NCBI RefSeq assembly: GCF_900313035.1
Contig: NZ_OMPS01000006.1
Span: 1-57,334, forward strand
From: Ruegeria sp. EL01
GTDB lineage: Bacteria; Pseudomonadota; Alphaproteobacteria; Rhodobacterales; Rhodobacteraceae
Length of the DNA stretch: 57,334 bases
Direction of reading: 5' to 3'
The position numbers were made by a program, and so were the translations under genes. The notes under the pieces are model-generated. The model saw only the letters and a list, made by a program, of their open reading frames with translations, did not search any database and was not told the DNA's origin. Numbering within the stretch: position 1 is the stretch's first letter; every line of letters starts with the position of its first letter. Below are positions 33,678 through 42,318 of this stretch, in pieces.

Positions 33678-33781
33678 ACGTGTGTACCTTTTCCGGGAAC
33701 AGGCTTTGATATTGCTTAAGTTTTCCGGGTTAGCTCCCCTGCGGGGTTTACAGCCGGTCAGTCAGTGACCATCTTACGAAT

Positions 33782-34000
33782 ATGACAGTGGCCGACCTTA
33801 CAATATTCCAACTCTATTGCGTGATTGCTGCCTCCGCCTCGATATTTGCGTCTTTCTGCTGGGCATTCAGGGGCGTGGTGACAGACACTGACAATCAGCT
33901 TTCATGGCTTGGATATGCGTTCGTAGGGCTTGGTGCCATCTGCGGAATAGTAGGCCCCGCGCTATACGGGGCCTGGATACTCTACTCAGGACTTAACTGA
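33782..34000 (+). CDS. Small two-helix membrane protein
   Basis: 72 residues with two clear hydrophobic helices, LYCVIAASASIFASFCWAFR and YAFVGLGAICGIVGPALYGA. It overlaps the 3' end of the convergent ejection-protein gene by 19 bp. Small two-helix proteins near phage late genes can be holins or superinfection-exclusion proteins, but its orientation opposite to the late operon argues against a holin. Confidence 0.5.
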   Translation: MTVADLTIFQLYCVIAASASIFASFCWAFRGVVTDTDNQLSWLGYAFVGLGAICGIVGPALYGAWILYSGLN

Positions 34001-35955
34001 GGCCCGGTTGCATTCATCATCAAGGCGCGAACAATCATTTCCCGGACCTTATCGGGGGCTTTGGATATCGTGTTTTGTAGTTGGGCTGGCACTCCGGCCT
34101 CAGTCAGCATCTTGGCAATCACCGGAGCAACCTTTGCTTCCCGACCTGCTGTGGCCCTTCGCATTGCCGCTGCACCACCGTGTCGTGCCGCCAACAGAGC
34201 GGCGGCACCCGCACCAGCGCCTTGCAAGTCACCCGTGGTTGCTAGCCCCGCACCGCCGCCGATGCCACCTAGCAGGCTTTGCTCAATGAGCTGGCGCGCT
34301 GTTGTTGAGTTCCCCGTCAGCGCGCGGTGGGTGTTTGCAAAGGTCCGTTCGTTGGCAATCTGGCTGCGAACTGCGTTAGCGCCCTCTGATCCCAACGCGG
34401 ATTGCATCGCGTCTTGCTGGCGGCGTGGGCCGAACAGTGTATCAACGACACCCGGCGTGTCCCTGCGGTTTTGTAGCTGGTCAATCTTGCCGCTGGCATA
34501 GCCTTGTGCAACCTCGTCCGGGTTTGCCCGCGCTGCAACCCGTGCCCGATCCGCATAGTCCGCCGTGATACGAGGCTTTGCACCCTCTGCGCCAAGACGC
34601 ACCGCGTTTTCCTGGGCAAACCGCTGTGAGGCCAGATCCCGTGCACCGCCATATTGGGGCGTCAGGGCGTCTGTGCGTTCTCGTAGCTTTTTTGCCAGCA
34701 TGCCTGAAATGGCCTGTTCGTTGGTTGGCCCTTGTCCCAAAGAGGGGCGCGCCATGTCGTCCAGCGCTTTCTTGGCTTCGTCCAGCACCGCCAAGGCTGA
34801 CGGATCACCAGAGACACCCTCTGCGGCCATGCGGTCGCGCGCGAGGCGCTGGCCCTGCTGTAGCGCTTTCCGCCCCATGTCAGTCTGGAACAGGTCGTCA
34901 AACGCTGTCAGGTCGATATCGTGCCCCAGGGATCGTGCTTCATTGTAGGCCGCGTCAATCCCAGGCTTTGCGCGCTGACGGATACCACCAACCAAGTCAT
35001 CAACCGATTGCGGCGCATCCATACGGGATGCTGTCAACAGGCTGTCGGTTAATCGGTCGCTCTGACCCGCCATACGGGCCTGTGAGGCGCTTTCCAGCAT
35101 TTCACGGGCCTCGGGGCTCGAATTGGAAGCCGCACGCCCCAGAGCGCGCCCACGTTCGCCCAGAGCGTCTATCAGCATTCCATCGGGGCCGAGGTCATCC
35201 AGTTTGGCCGCTGTTTCCGGTTGTAGGGCCTGTTTGATCCGTGCTGCTGCTTGTGATGTAGGTTTGCCGGACTTGCGGGCTAAGTGGCCACTGATTGCAG
35301 GCACAGAAGCCAGGAGGCCCGAGGCAGCGCCACCAGTTACCCCGCCAATCCCGGCCCCCTCAGCCGCTCCAACTGCACGTTCTTCAAGGTCACCTTCTGT
35401 GTGTCCAAATCCGGCGAGACCGCCGTATCCGAGGCCATCGAAGATAGAACCTTTCACCACCTTTCCTGGTGTGGATGCGTTTGCCGCCATGCTCAGACCG
35501 GCTTTGCCGATCCCGGCAACACCAGCACCAAGGCCCGCTACGTCGCCAACGGATGAGGCGGTGGGGTTGTGAACCCGTGCTGCCTTTGAGCGGGCTTGTT
35601 CTTCCGCAAGGTTCTCGCTGAAACTGTCGGTCTCATGCGGGAACAGGCCCGGAGGCATTCCATACGCCACAGGTCCAAGTGTTTTGCTGAGCGCCTGTAT
35701 CTCATCCCCGAACCCGAACGCTGCGGTATCAGCGGCACTGCGAACACCTGCACCGATGCTTTCGAAATCCCTGATATTCGCCCGAGGCACAACACCGCTC
35801 TGGCGCAGCGCTGTCATGGCGCGTTCAAATAGAGACGGGTCGTAGGGGGCGAGCGTTGATCCGTCTCCCCACCGCCCGCTTTGGGCTTGTTTTGCTGCTG
35901 CCTGCCGCGCCTTCAACTGGCGCAATTTGAGGGCTGTAATCGGATCTTCGTTCAA
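33982..35955 (-). CDS. Probable phage internal virion / DNA-ejection protein
   Basis: A 657-residue protein rich in Ala, Gly and Gln. Several Gly-rich hydrophobic runs could cross or perforate a membrane: GLGAGVAGIGKAGLSMAANA, GAGIGGVTGGAASGLLASVP and SLLGGIGGGAGLATTGDLQG. These alternate with long charged helical segments. Such composition is typical of podovirus internal proteins that leave the capsid and form a conduit for DNA. The gene overlaps the transglycosylase gene by 4 bp, a common pairing in these phages. I have no direct homolog, so the role is inferred. Confidence 0.65.
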   Translation of the reverse strand: MNEDPITALKLRQLKARQAAAKQAQSGRWGDGSTLAPYDPSLFERAMTALRQSGVVPRANIRDFESIGAGVRSAADTAAFGFGDEIQALSKTLGPVAYGMPPGLFPHETDSFSENLAEEQARSKAARVHNPTASSVGDVAGLGAGVAGIGKAGLSMAANASTPGKVVKGSIFDGLGYGGLAGFGHTEGDLEERAVGAAEGAGIGGVTGGAASGLLASVPAISGHLARKSGKPTSQAAARIKQALQPETAAKLDDLGPDGMLIDALGERGRALGRAASNSSPEAREMLESASQARMAGQSDRLTDSLLTASRMDAPQSVDDLVGGIRQRAKPGIDAAYNEARSLGHDIDLTAFDDLFQTDMGRKALQQGQRLARDRMAAEGVSGDPSALAVLDEAKKALDDMARPSLGQGPTNEQAISGMLAKKLRERTDALTPQYGGARDLASQRFAQENAVRLGAEGAKPRITADYADRARVAARANPDEVAQGYASGKIDQLQNRRDTPGVVDTLFGPRRQQDAMQSALGSEGANAVRSQIANERTFANTHRALTGNSTTARQLIEQSLLGGIGGGAGLATTGDLQGAGAGAAALLAARHGGAAAMRRATAGREAKVAPVIAKMLTEAGVPAQLQNTISKAPDKVREMIVRALMMNATGPQLSPE

Positions 35956-37838
35956 TATCCCAACTCCTGAAAACGACGCGACAGCGCGTCCTGCTGAGCG
36001 GGTGGCAGGCTGTCTACGTCTACATTGATGAGGTCGTTGATTTCCATGGTAGAGAAGTCAGCCACCGGCTGCGCATTTGTCGCCACAGCGCCAGTTTGTG
36101 CGCTACCAGATGGAAGGGCCTCAGACCGCCCCGTGAGGTAGGCTTCTGCCTCGGGAGACAGCTTCCCAAACACACCCTCTATCGTATCAAGCGTCGCCTC
36201 AATGCGCTCTTTCGACATGTCTTGCTTCAGAGCACCAAGTTGAGCGCCCAACAAATCAATCTCTTTTTCTGTCACCTGCCCAAGTCCACTTGCGCCGGTC
36301 GCGCTGGCCCTCTTGAGTTGCTCCAGTCGATCAAACACTACCATCCCCTTGAGTGTTTCGAGCATCCCGGCCATGTCGGCGGATTCTTGGTTGATGTGCC
36401 GCAGCTTACTGCCAATCACCCCGACTTCAGGTAGGTCAAAAAGTCCGTCCTTTTCGAGCGTTTCCCGAATTTCGTTGACAGTATCCACCACCACACTGCT
36501 GCGGGTGGCCTCTGTCTGCGCCGCAACTTGGGCTGCCTGTGCATCTGCTTGGCTGGTATCCTCTGGCCCGCCGATGATTGGGGCCATTTTTGCAATACCC
36601 TGCTCATTCAGCACAACTTGACCTGTTGCGGGGTCACGAACATACATGAAACCGTTGGGGGCCTTTGGATATCCCGGCACGGGCGCATCCGCACCGCCAA
36701 CTGTAATGGTGTTCTGCGTTGCGCCAGCCTTCTTGATGTCTGTCTGGTATTGAACGAAGTCACCCTGATAGCCACCATCAATCGCCGCCTCAAAGTTACG
36801 CATAAGCGCTGTCTTTTCTTCCTGCGGGTTGCGCATTTGCTCAAGTTCGAGCTGACCCTTCTGAAGCTGCATCTGACGGAATGGATCGTTTGCCTGCCGT
36901 GCCTCCTGAAGCATACCCATCAGTGCGGAACGCTGCCCTTGATCGAGCCATGGGTTTGCCAGTGCTTCGTAGACGGCGCTGTAATCCACCTGCGGATTTG
37001 CCTGAGGGGTGCCACCACCAAACTTGCCAGTCCATTGGTTTGCGAATTCGCCAGCCGTCATGTGGACATTGCCGCCATTAAGGGACACGGCGTCATTTCC
37101 GACAACACCCGCTGCACTCGCGTTTGGGTTGGAAAGCAGCTTGGCCGCGCCACCTGCCCCCTGTTGGTGGGCAAGATACAGTTCCGCAGCAGTTGGTTCA
37201 CGACCTAATGCCTGCCTCAGATGGGCCGCGTTGTCCGCCGCAAGCTGTGCTGCTGCTCGTGCTGACGCTTGGGGGTCCGTCTTGTCAGTCAGGCCGTACT
37301 GCTTGGCTGTGCTGTCAATGAATTGGAACATGCCCCCTGCACTGGAATTTGGGTTCTGCGCGTTGGGATCACCGCCGCTTTCAATCTGTGCAGTTCGAGC
37401 CAAATAGCCTTCTGGCAATCCGTGCTGCTGTTCCAGGCTGCCAAAGAAACCCTGCGTAGACATCGCTTCAGGCTTGCCAATTGCCGCCATAGCGTCATCA
37501 CCAATTTCTTGCTCTTCGGAGAGTGGCGGAATGCCGTTGATTGTCATCGGACCGGTGCCCGCGCTGTGAGGGCGAGGCGACCGACCGGCGATTGCTGCCA
37601 TTATGACCTCTCGGGCTCTGCTCGCCTCTTTGGTCGCCCGTTCCAAGCCAGCGTTTTCTGATTCTTCAGCCCGCCTGTTCAGATTGCGCACAGCCCATCC
37701 TTTGCCAAGCGCAGTCAGGCCTTCGCCAAGGTTCCGGGGTGACCCAATGCTTGCAGCAAATGAGTCCGCCAACTCGCGCTTCCTGCGCGCTCCATCGGGA
37801 GAAAGTGAGGGGGTTTGTCCCCAGAAAAAGGAACTCAT
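35952..37838 (-). CDS. Phage virion protein with soluble lytic transglycosylase domain
   Basis: A 628-residue protein. Residues about 130-240 form an SLT domain: GLPEGYLARTAQIESGGDPN with the catalytic Glu in ARTAQIESGG, NSSAGGMFQFIDSTAKQYGL, and ELYLAHQQGAGGAAKLL. The rest is helical with two coiled regions and a C-terminal DUF-like tail ending SRRFQELGY. Such proteins are injected with the DNA and open the peptidoglycan. It overlaps both neighbours by 4 bp. Confidence 0.8.
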   Translation of the reverse strand: MSSFFWGQTPSLSPDGARRKRELADSFAASIGSPRNLGEGLTALGKGWAVRNLNRRAEESENAGLERATKEASRAREVIMAAIAGRSPRPHSAGTGPMTINGIPPLSEEQEIGDDAMAAIGKPEAMSTQGFFGSLEQQHGLPEGYLARTAQIESGGDPNAQNPNSSAGGMFQFIDSTAKQYGLTDKTDPQASARAAAQLAADNAAHLRQALGREPTAAELYLAHQQGAGGAAKLLSNPNASAAGVVGNDAVSLNGGNVHMTAGEFANQWTGKFGGGTPQANPQVDYSAVYEALANPWLDQGQRSALMGMLQEARQANDPFRQMQLQKGQLELEQMRNPQEEKTALMRNFEAAIDGGYQGDFVQYQTDIKKAGATQNTITVGGADAPVPGYPKAPNGFMYVRDPATGQVVLNEQGIAKMAPIIGGPEDTSQADAQAAQVAAQTEATRSSVVVDTVNEIRETLEKDGLFDLPEVGVIGSKLRHINQESADMAGMLETLKGMVVFDRLEQLKRASATGASGLGQVTEKEIDLLGAQLGALKQDMSKERIEATLDTIEGVFGKLSPEAEAYLTGRSEALPSGSAQTGAVATNAQPVADFSTMEINDLINVDVDSLPPAQQDALSRRFQELGY

Positions 37839-38056
37839 ACGATTGCCTCATTGTTTTGTTGGCGCATGGCCCTTGCCATCGCCAGTGCTTCGTTGATTTC
37901 AGCCCAGCGGGCCTTAGCGCCCTCTGATTGGCGTTTGCGCCCCTCTGGGGTCTTTGCGCCTGTGGAAGCGCCGCCGTGCTGACGACAGCGGGCTTTGCCG
38001 TTTACTGGTGCCGACATGCACCGCGTTCCGTCAGATAGCCTTGCCCCACAAGTCAT
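37835..38056 (-). CDS. Small HGG-motif phage protein
   Basis: 73 residues from the ATG at 38056, which overlaps the upstream stop as TAATG with GGGGAAA ahead. The motif CRQHGGASTGAKTPEGRKRQ, with two preceding Cys (MTCGARL, GTRCMSA), suggests a small zinc-binding fold. The same HGG-x-STG-x-KT block ends the XRE-type protein at 41024. The family is widespread in prophages; function unknown to me. Confidence 0.65.
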   Translation of the reverse strand: MTCGARLSDGTRCMSAPVNGKARCRQHGGASTGAKTPEGRKRQSEGAKARWAEINEALAMARAMRQQNNEAIV

Positions 38057-38874
38057 TAAGATTTCCCCTTCCATGGAGCCCCCGCCAAGCCACCGGCTGC
38101 CAAACCAAACAAGCCGCCAACAAGCGCATTGCTGTTTGCGTTTTGCTGCTGCCAGATGCCTAATTTCTGGTTGTAGTTCTGGTTGATATTGCCAGCGACG
38201 TCAGTTGTCGGGATTGAAGACGTGTTTGGATTCACAAAGCTTGGGTGTGACACCTGAGAACCGCTTAGAAGCGCTGTAATCTCGTTGATCGGCTGATTGC
38301 GCTGCGCCATGGCTGAATTCATGCCCTGACCATAAGAATCCAGCATAAACCGATCACGCGTGCTCATTTGGCTTTCGCGCATGTTCGCCATCTCACGGTC
38401 GTATGCCTCAGATCCGATATTGATGCCGCGATTTGCCAGTTGGGCCGTCAATGCCTCAATTGACTGTGCGTTGCTCTCGCTGTTCAGGTTGTCATACAGA
38501 CCCCCAGCCCACGCCTCATGCTCACCCACGCCGTATTCAAAGGGTTTGGCCATATAGTCGTTGAGGAAGTCAGATTGGTTGTTGGCCAGAGTCGCGAGGT
38601 TGAGTTGTGCCCCGTCATTCTGGGTCTTGATAGCTTGCTGCGCATCGGAAAGCGTCTGCGTCGCCGTGTAGGTCGGGATATTGTAAGTCTGACCCGTGTA
38701 GGGGTCATGGAATGCGTGTGATCCCGACTGGCCAAACGTAACAGACCCATCGGGCGTTACTTGGTTAACGTTGCCCAGTGCTGCATTCGCAATTGCAGTT
38801 GCAACGCTGGTGCCGGTTTGCGCCTGAGAAGTATCCTTTGGATCTGGCGGCGCTGGGGCCGAAGGTGAGCACAT
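38056..38874 (-). CDS. Phage structural protein of the late operon, probable internal or head-tail protein
   Basis: The ATG at 38874 gives 272 residues (a longer frame to 38937 overlaps the GNAT gene). It begins CSPSAPAPPDPKDTSQAQTG and has QVTPDGSVTFGQSG, FHDPYTGQTYNIPTYTATQT, then helical QQAIKTQNDGAQLNLATLAN. The C-terminal LVGGLFGLAAGGLAG is a hydrophobic Gly-rich helix. I recognise this pattern from podovirus-type late genes but not its exact role. It is translationally coupled to the next gene. Confidence 0.6.
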   Translation of the reverse strand: MCSPSAPAPPDPKDTSQAQTGTSVATAIANAALGNVNQVTPDGSVTFGQSGSHAFHDPYTGQTYNIPTYTATQTLSDAQQAIKTQNDGAQLNLATLANNQSDFLNDYMAKPFEYGVGEHEAWAGGLYDNLNSESNAQSIEALTAQLANRGINIGSEAYDREMANMRESQMSTRDRFMLDSYGQGMNSAMAQRNQPINEITALLSGSQVSHPSFVNPNTSSIPTTDVAGNINQNYNQKLGIWQQQNANSNALVGGLFGLAAGGLAGAPWKGKS

Positions 38875-38876
38875 TG

Positions 38877-39356
38877 TTAGTCTCCAAACTCGAATGTCAT
38901 TAGGCTGGCGGTGTCCTTGAAGCCCATGCGACGCCAAATCTTCGCTACCCGGAGGTCAGTAACGGGTGTCACGATGGCGCGCTTCACACCGCGCGTTTTG
39001 AGGTCATCTAGAATGTGCTTGACGAGCTTCTTGCCGATGCCATTGCGATGCTCTGGAAGAATGTAAATTGCATCTTCTGTGGCGATGAAATCACCGTTGT
39101 GCATGTCGTTCGTCAGATAAACATTGGAGTATCCGACGGCAGACCCATCAAGGCGGACGATATACGTAAGAAGCCACCCCCCGTCCGCAGCGAGGATGTA
39201 CTGGTCTTTCCTAGGGGCAAAGTCACCAACTGTGTGCCCGTCACGCTCTAGCCGTGCTTTCATCTCGGCGTAGTGCTGGCGGTACATTGGCTCAAGCTCT
39301 GGATATGTCTTGCCCCAGTGCCCTAGGCTGATTTGATGCGATTGCGTCAGTGGCAT
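38877..39356 (-). CDS. Phage-encoded GNAT acetyltransferase
   Basis: From the ATG at 39356 the protein has 159 residues. GNAT features are EPMYRQHYAEMKARLERDGH, WLLTYIVRLDGSAVGYSNVY, then IYILPEHRNGIGKKLVKHIL with the acetyl-CoA loop RNGIGK, and VAKIWRRMGF. It lies in the middle of the late operon and overlaps the upstream gene by 10 bp, so it is a phage gene and not host cargo. Targets are unknown; virion or host proteins are possible. Confidence 0.75.
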   Translation of the reverse strand: MPLTQSHQISLGHWGKTYPELEPMYRQHYAEMKARLERDGHTVGDFAPRKDQYILAADGGWLLTYIVRLDGSAVGYSNVYLTNDMHNGDFIATEDAIYILPEHRNGIGKKLVKHILDDLKTRGVKRAIVTPVTDLRVAKIWRRMGFKDTASLMTFEFGD

Positions 39357-39796
39357 TTGCGCCACCCCAACAAGGAAACGGGTCCGTTCGATAAAGGCAG
39401 CAATCCGATTTGCCCAAATCCAACTTCTCGTTCTAGCCAATTAAGAGCCCATATCTTGTCCGCCTGAGTGGTGATGTATTCTGGCTTTTGTGAGTCCCAA
39501 AAGGCCACGAGAATAGCAAGAACGTCTCCGGTCGGAAACTCGTCAACAATGTGCAGGCGGACGTTCCAGACGTTTCCGGGAGTGCTGGCTGTAAACTCTC
39601 CAACGGTCTGATTGATACGCCAATACTGAACGTGTCCGCTTTCTACCAACGGCGCGTCGTCACCTGTCAGCGCAGACAATTCATCAGGGCTAAGCTCGGC
39701 TTCAGGGCGGACGCGCTCTGCTTTCTGCTGCCTGTTCCTTTGTGGTCTTGTCGCTTCCAATTTTCTGCCCTTTCCTGCCCGCTTTAACGGTATCAT
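39347..39796 (-). CDS. First gene of the late operon, function unknown
   Basis: 149 residues from the ATG at 39796, preceded by GGGGTAAT. The N-terminus is very basic (PLKRAGKGRKLEATRPQRNR). The rest has acidic AELSPDELSALTGDDAPLVE, then TPGNVWNVRLHIVDEFPTGD and YITTQADKIWALNWLEREVG. I do not recognise a family. Its position at the head of a six-gene operon suggests an adaptor or an early assembly factor. Upstream structural genes expected in a phage are missing. Confidence 0.55.
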   Translation of the reverse strand: MIPLKRAGKGRKLEATRPQRNRQQKAERVRPEAELSPDELSALTGDDAPLVESGHVQYWRINQTVGEFTASTPGNVWNVRLHIVDEFPTGDVLAILVAFWDSQKPEYITTQADKIWALNWLEREVGFGQIGLLPLSNGPVSLLGWRKCH

Positions 39797-40028
39797 ATTA
39801 CCCCATAAATGGCAAGGAACGTTTACAGAACAACGGCTGAATACTTCTGTCGTTACTGCCTCTCGTTTGCTTTTCTTGAGGCTCATCGAGAGAGGGGCGC
39901 GCAGTGCAAGTGCAAGGGTTTGGATTACAAGCAGGTGGGCGCTGCTTGTACATTGTCAGAATACAAAGTTGTAAATCTTTGTTACCCTCTAGAAATTGAC
40001 GGCGATTTTTTTTTGAGAGGAATTAGTT

Positions 40029-40571
40029 ATGGCTTATGGCTTTGAGACGGCTTCATTTAAAGACTTGCACAGCTTTATGGAGGAATACCCAGATCCTGAA
40101 GGATTGCCTCAAGACGGCGAAGTACTGCGACGAGGATCGGAACTTTATTTGCAAGCTGCTGGCGCATTGTTCTATCTGTTGCGCCTAATTTCGATTGCTC
40201 GACTTGAGCGCTCAGAACGCGGAAGCAGATTTGTAAGCTTTCTAGAGATTTACGACCACAGAGTAAGGGCGCTCTTGGATGAAGTGGCGGACTTTCTCTT
40301 TAGGAGCATAGAAGAGGGCGACCTTGAACGAATACACGATTTTCTTGAGGGGGTAAGGAGAGGAGCCATTGCTGAAGAAATGGTACTTCTTCAGCAGGCC
40401 ACCGAATCGTCATCTGGGACAGATGCTGATGCAGAAGCCGATTCAGAAGGCACTACAACGGCAGTCAATTCACTTAAGGAACAAATTGAACGACGCGTTA
40501 AAAGGAAGTGGATCAAAGACATCCTCCATGCGATCAACGAAGTCTTGGCCATCACCAAGGGCGCAATGTAG
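40029..40571 (+). CDS. Unknown acidic helical protein
   Basis: 180 residues; the ATG at 40029 has GAGAGGAATTAGTT upstream. The sequence is mainly helical: SELYLQAAGALFYLLRLISI, FLFRSIEEGDLERIHDFLEG, then a Ser/Asp/Glu-rich linker (ESSSGTDADAEADSEGTTTA) and a basic C-terminus (LKEQIERRVKRKWIKDILHA). I do not recognise it. It reads toward the nuclease gene 20 bp away, probably in one unit. The AT-richer 5' region suggests a foreign origin. Confidence 0.6.
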   Translation: MAYGFETASFKDLHSFMEEYPDPEGLPQDGEVLRRGSELYLQAAGALFYLLRLISIARLERSERGSRFVSFLEIYDHRVRALLDEVADFLFRSIEEGDLERIHDFLEGVRRGAIAEEMVLLQQATESSSGTDADAEADSEGTTTAVNSLKEQIERRVKRKWIKDILHAINEVLAITKGAM

Positions 40572-40590
40572 AAAGCGGCGGGGCGAACAG

Positions 40591-41007
40591 TTGACATCCT
40601 GTACATCAACCGCTGCCCTGGCCCTCTTGGTCGCTGCTACATTGCTTGGTCAGCTAGCACATGCAGGCACACTGCACGTCCGCGACGCCGATACCATTGT
40701 TGTTGACGGAACTCCGGTGCGATTGAATGGCGTAGACGCGCCCGAGCTGGACACGCGATCCGGTCAGGACGCTAAGCGCTGGATGGTGAACTTTCTGCGC
40801 GGCAAGTCCGTTTCCTGCGACCTGAACGGCGAACGTACTCATGACCGCTGGGTGGGGGTGTGTTATGCCGATGGTGAGGACGTGGGAGCGGCTGTAATCG
40901 CCGCAGGGCACGCTCTGGATTGCCGCAGGTACTCCGGGGGCCGATACAGGCACTTGGAGACCCCAGCGGCTAAATCACGGCTCAAGCGGGCCAAGTATTG
41001 TGGATGA
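40591..41007 (+). CDS. Secreted staphylococcal-nuclease-like protein
   Basis: The most plausible start is TTG 40591, which begins a signal peptide (TSTAALALLVAATLLGQLAHAG). The mature SNase domain has VRDADTIVVDGTPVRLNGVD, APELDTRSGQDAKRWMVNFL, and HDRWVGVCYADGEDVGAAVI; the two Arg and the Glu of the active site are present. About 138 residues. On an element, a secreted nuclease may degrade competing DNA or give phosphate, and could count as lysogenic cargo. Confidence 0.75.
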   Translation: MTSCTSTAALALLVAATLLGQLAHAGTLHVRDADTIVVDGTPVRLNGVDAPELDTRSGQDAKRWMVNFLRGKSVSCDLNGERTHDRWVGVCYADGEDVGAAVIAAGHALDCRRYSGGRYRHLETPAAKSRLKRAKYCG

Positions 41008-41023
41008 GCAAGGGCTGGGACTT

Positions 41024-41512
41024 TTAAACTTCACCCGTTTTCTGACGTTCTCGATACGCGGCCCAGCGTCGTTTCTGCGCCTCGCCGATCCGTCTGCGCC
41101 CAGCTTCAGTTTTCGGCCCTGTAGACATACCCCCGTGAAACCTGCACCTTTGCTTTCCTGGCTCTGACAGAGCGCGGCAGGGACGGCCTATACGAGTGTT
41201 CGCACCACACACCACCCGCTGCGTGGCTTTCCGTCGTTCCTCGGCCTGCCTGATGCGCTGTAGCTCTGCCTGCCAACGTCTATCCAGCGCCTCTTGCTGA
41301 GTGTCCGAGTGTCGGGACATTTCCAGCCGGGACGGGACATGAACGCCCAGCACCCGACACATCGCACCACAGGCCCCGAATTGCTTGAGGGTGGGCTTGC
41401 ATTCCCAATAGCTGACTGTGTGCCTGCCACAGCCTACCAGCTTGCCCAACTCGGTTTGATTCAAGCCGCGCGCCTTTCTGGCTGCCTTTAGGTCCGATCC
41501 TGATGCAATCAT
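41024..41512 (-). CDS. XRE-type HTH fused to an HGG-motif domain
   Basis: The ATG at 41512 is chosen because AAGGGG lies 6 bp from it; the ATG at 41518 would abut that site. 162 residues. The N-terminus is an HTH (DLKAARKARGLNQTELGKLV, GCGRHTVSYWECKP). After a basic linker the C-terminus has RVVCGANTRIGRPCRALSEP, then CRFHGGMSTGPKTEAGRRRI, the same Cys/His block as the small late gene at 37835. It may be a regulator whose C-terminal zinc fold interacts with the same partner as that small protein. Confidence 0.7.
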   Translation of the reverse strand: MIASGSDLKAARKARGLNQTELGKLVGCGRHTVSYWECKPTLKQFGACGAMCRVLGVHVPSRLEMSRHSDTQQEALDRRWQAELQRIRQAEERRKATQRVVCGANTRIGRPCRALSEPGKQRCRFHGGMSTGPKTEAGRRRIGEAQKRRWAAYRERQKTGEV

Positions 41513-41723
41513 TTTCATCCCCTTTTAAGGCCTCGCAAAAATGCCGTGACCGCCTCGGATTTCCGGCAGTGTTGTAAGAGACGAAGACACGCGGGCGTAT
41601 CGGCTGCCTAATACCCCATATCGTGCGCGCGCGTTATGACGCCGGATATTCCTACATTCTGTCATGGACCGCCTGTGAAAAACCGTCAGATTGTTTGACC
41701 CCATGGGGGAGACTTGCTGATCC

Positions 41724-41933
41724 TCAACCATCGGCCTGAATCCCGGCTTCATTGACCAGCGGCAGTTGAAAGCCAACTGAGCAAAGCTGCCCCTCAAGCA
41801 ATGCCCTGCCGTAGCTAGGACCATCCCACAGAACCATCTCTGCGCCGTTTTCGTTGATCGACACAAAGTAGATCCGCTGACCCTTGTCGGGGCCACTGGA
41901 AATTATGCCGCCGTCTATCTCGATCCTATCCAT
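41724..41933 (-). CDS. Small phage protein
   Basis: 69 residues from the ATG at 41933, overlapping the upstream gene by 8 bp. DRIEIDGGIISSGPDKGQRI then YFVSINENGAEMVLWDGPSY suggests a small beta-rich fold. I do not recognise the family. It is the last gene of the replication operon that starts near 45742. Confidence 0.5.
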   Translation of the reverse strand: MDRIEIDGGIISSGPDKGQRIYFVSINENGAEMVLWDGPSYGRALLEGQLCSVGFQLPLVNEAGIQADG

Positions 41934-42318
41934 TGGGTTTTTCCCAATGCTGTGTTTTTCCGTTCCAAACCTTGCCACCGGGGCCGTGACGCTCCCATTC
42001 GGAGAGACGCCGCCATTCATCCAGGCTGACAACTTTGCCGGTCCATGTGCGGGGTCTGCCACCGACGCCGACACGATCCGGTACCGGCCCCGGATTTGGG
42101 GGCCGTTGTTGAGGGGGTTGCGGTTGAGTAGTGGGCGGATTCCGCCCGGTTCCATTTTTCGCAATTTGACCGAAGGGGGCTGCTACTTTTGCTACTTCTG
42201 CTACATGGGGGCCGTTTTGAACTTCCTGTGTAGCAGGTGTAGCAGATGTAGCAGGGGCCACCCGCCGATTTTGAATTTTTGCAACTGCGGCCTGCGTGTC
42301 AAAAAAGAACGTCATCAC
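41926..42318 (-). CDS. Proline-rich linker protein of the replication operon
   Basis: A 130-residue protein. It overlaps the DUF3987 gene by 4 bp (ATGA). Repeats in the DNA (TGCTACNTC-type units) encode Ala/Thr/Val-rich runs such as PATSATPATQEV and HVAEVAKVAAPFGQ, followed by a Pro/Gln linker (TTQPQPPQQRPPNPGP). The C-terminal KVVSLDEWRRLSEWERHGPG ends in a small conserved Trp-rich motif that I recall from phage proteins of unknown function. Confidence 0.55.
   Translation of the reverse strand: MMTFFFDTQAAVAKIQNRRVAPATSATPATQEVQNGPHVAEVAKVAAPFGQIAKNGTGRNPPTTQPQPPQQRPPNPGPVPDRVGVGGRPRTWTGKVVSLDEWRRLSEWERHGPGGKVWNGKTQHWEKPNG

Noticed and set aside
39809..40045. 78-residue Cys-rich frame before the 40029 gene
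   Set aside because: No ribosome site, and it overlaps the well-supported 40029 start. It could be a real small zinc protein, but support is too thin.
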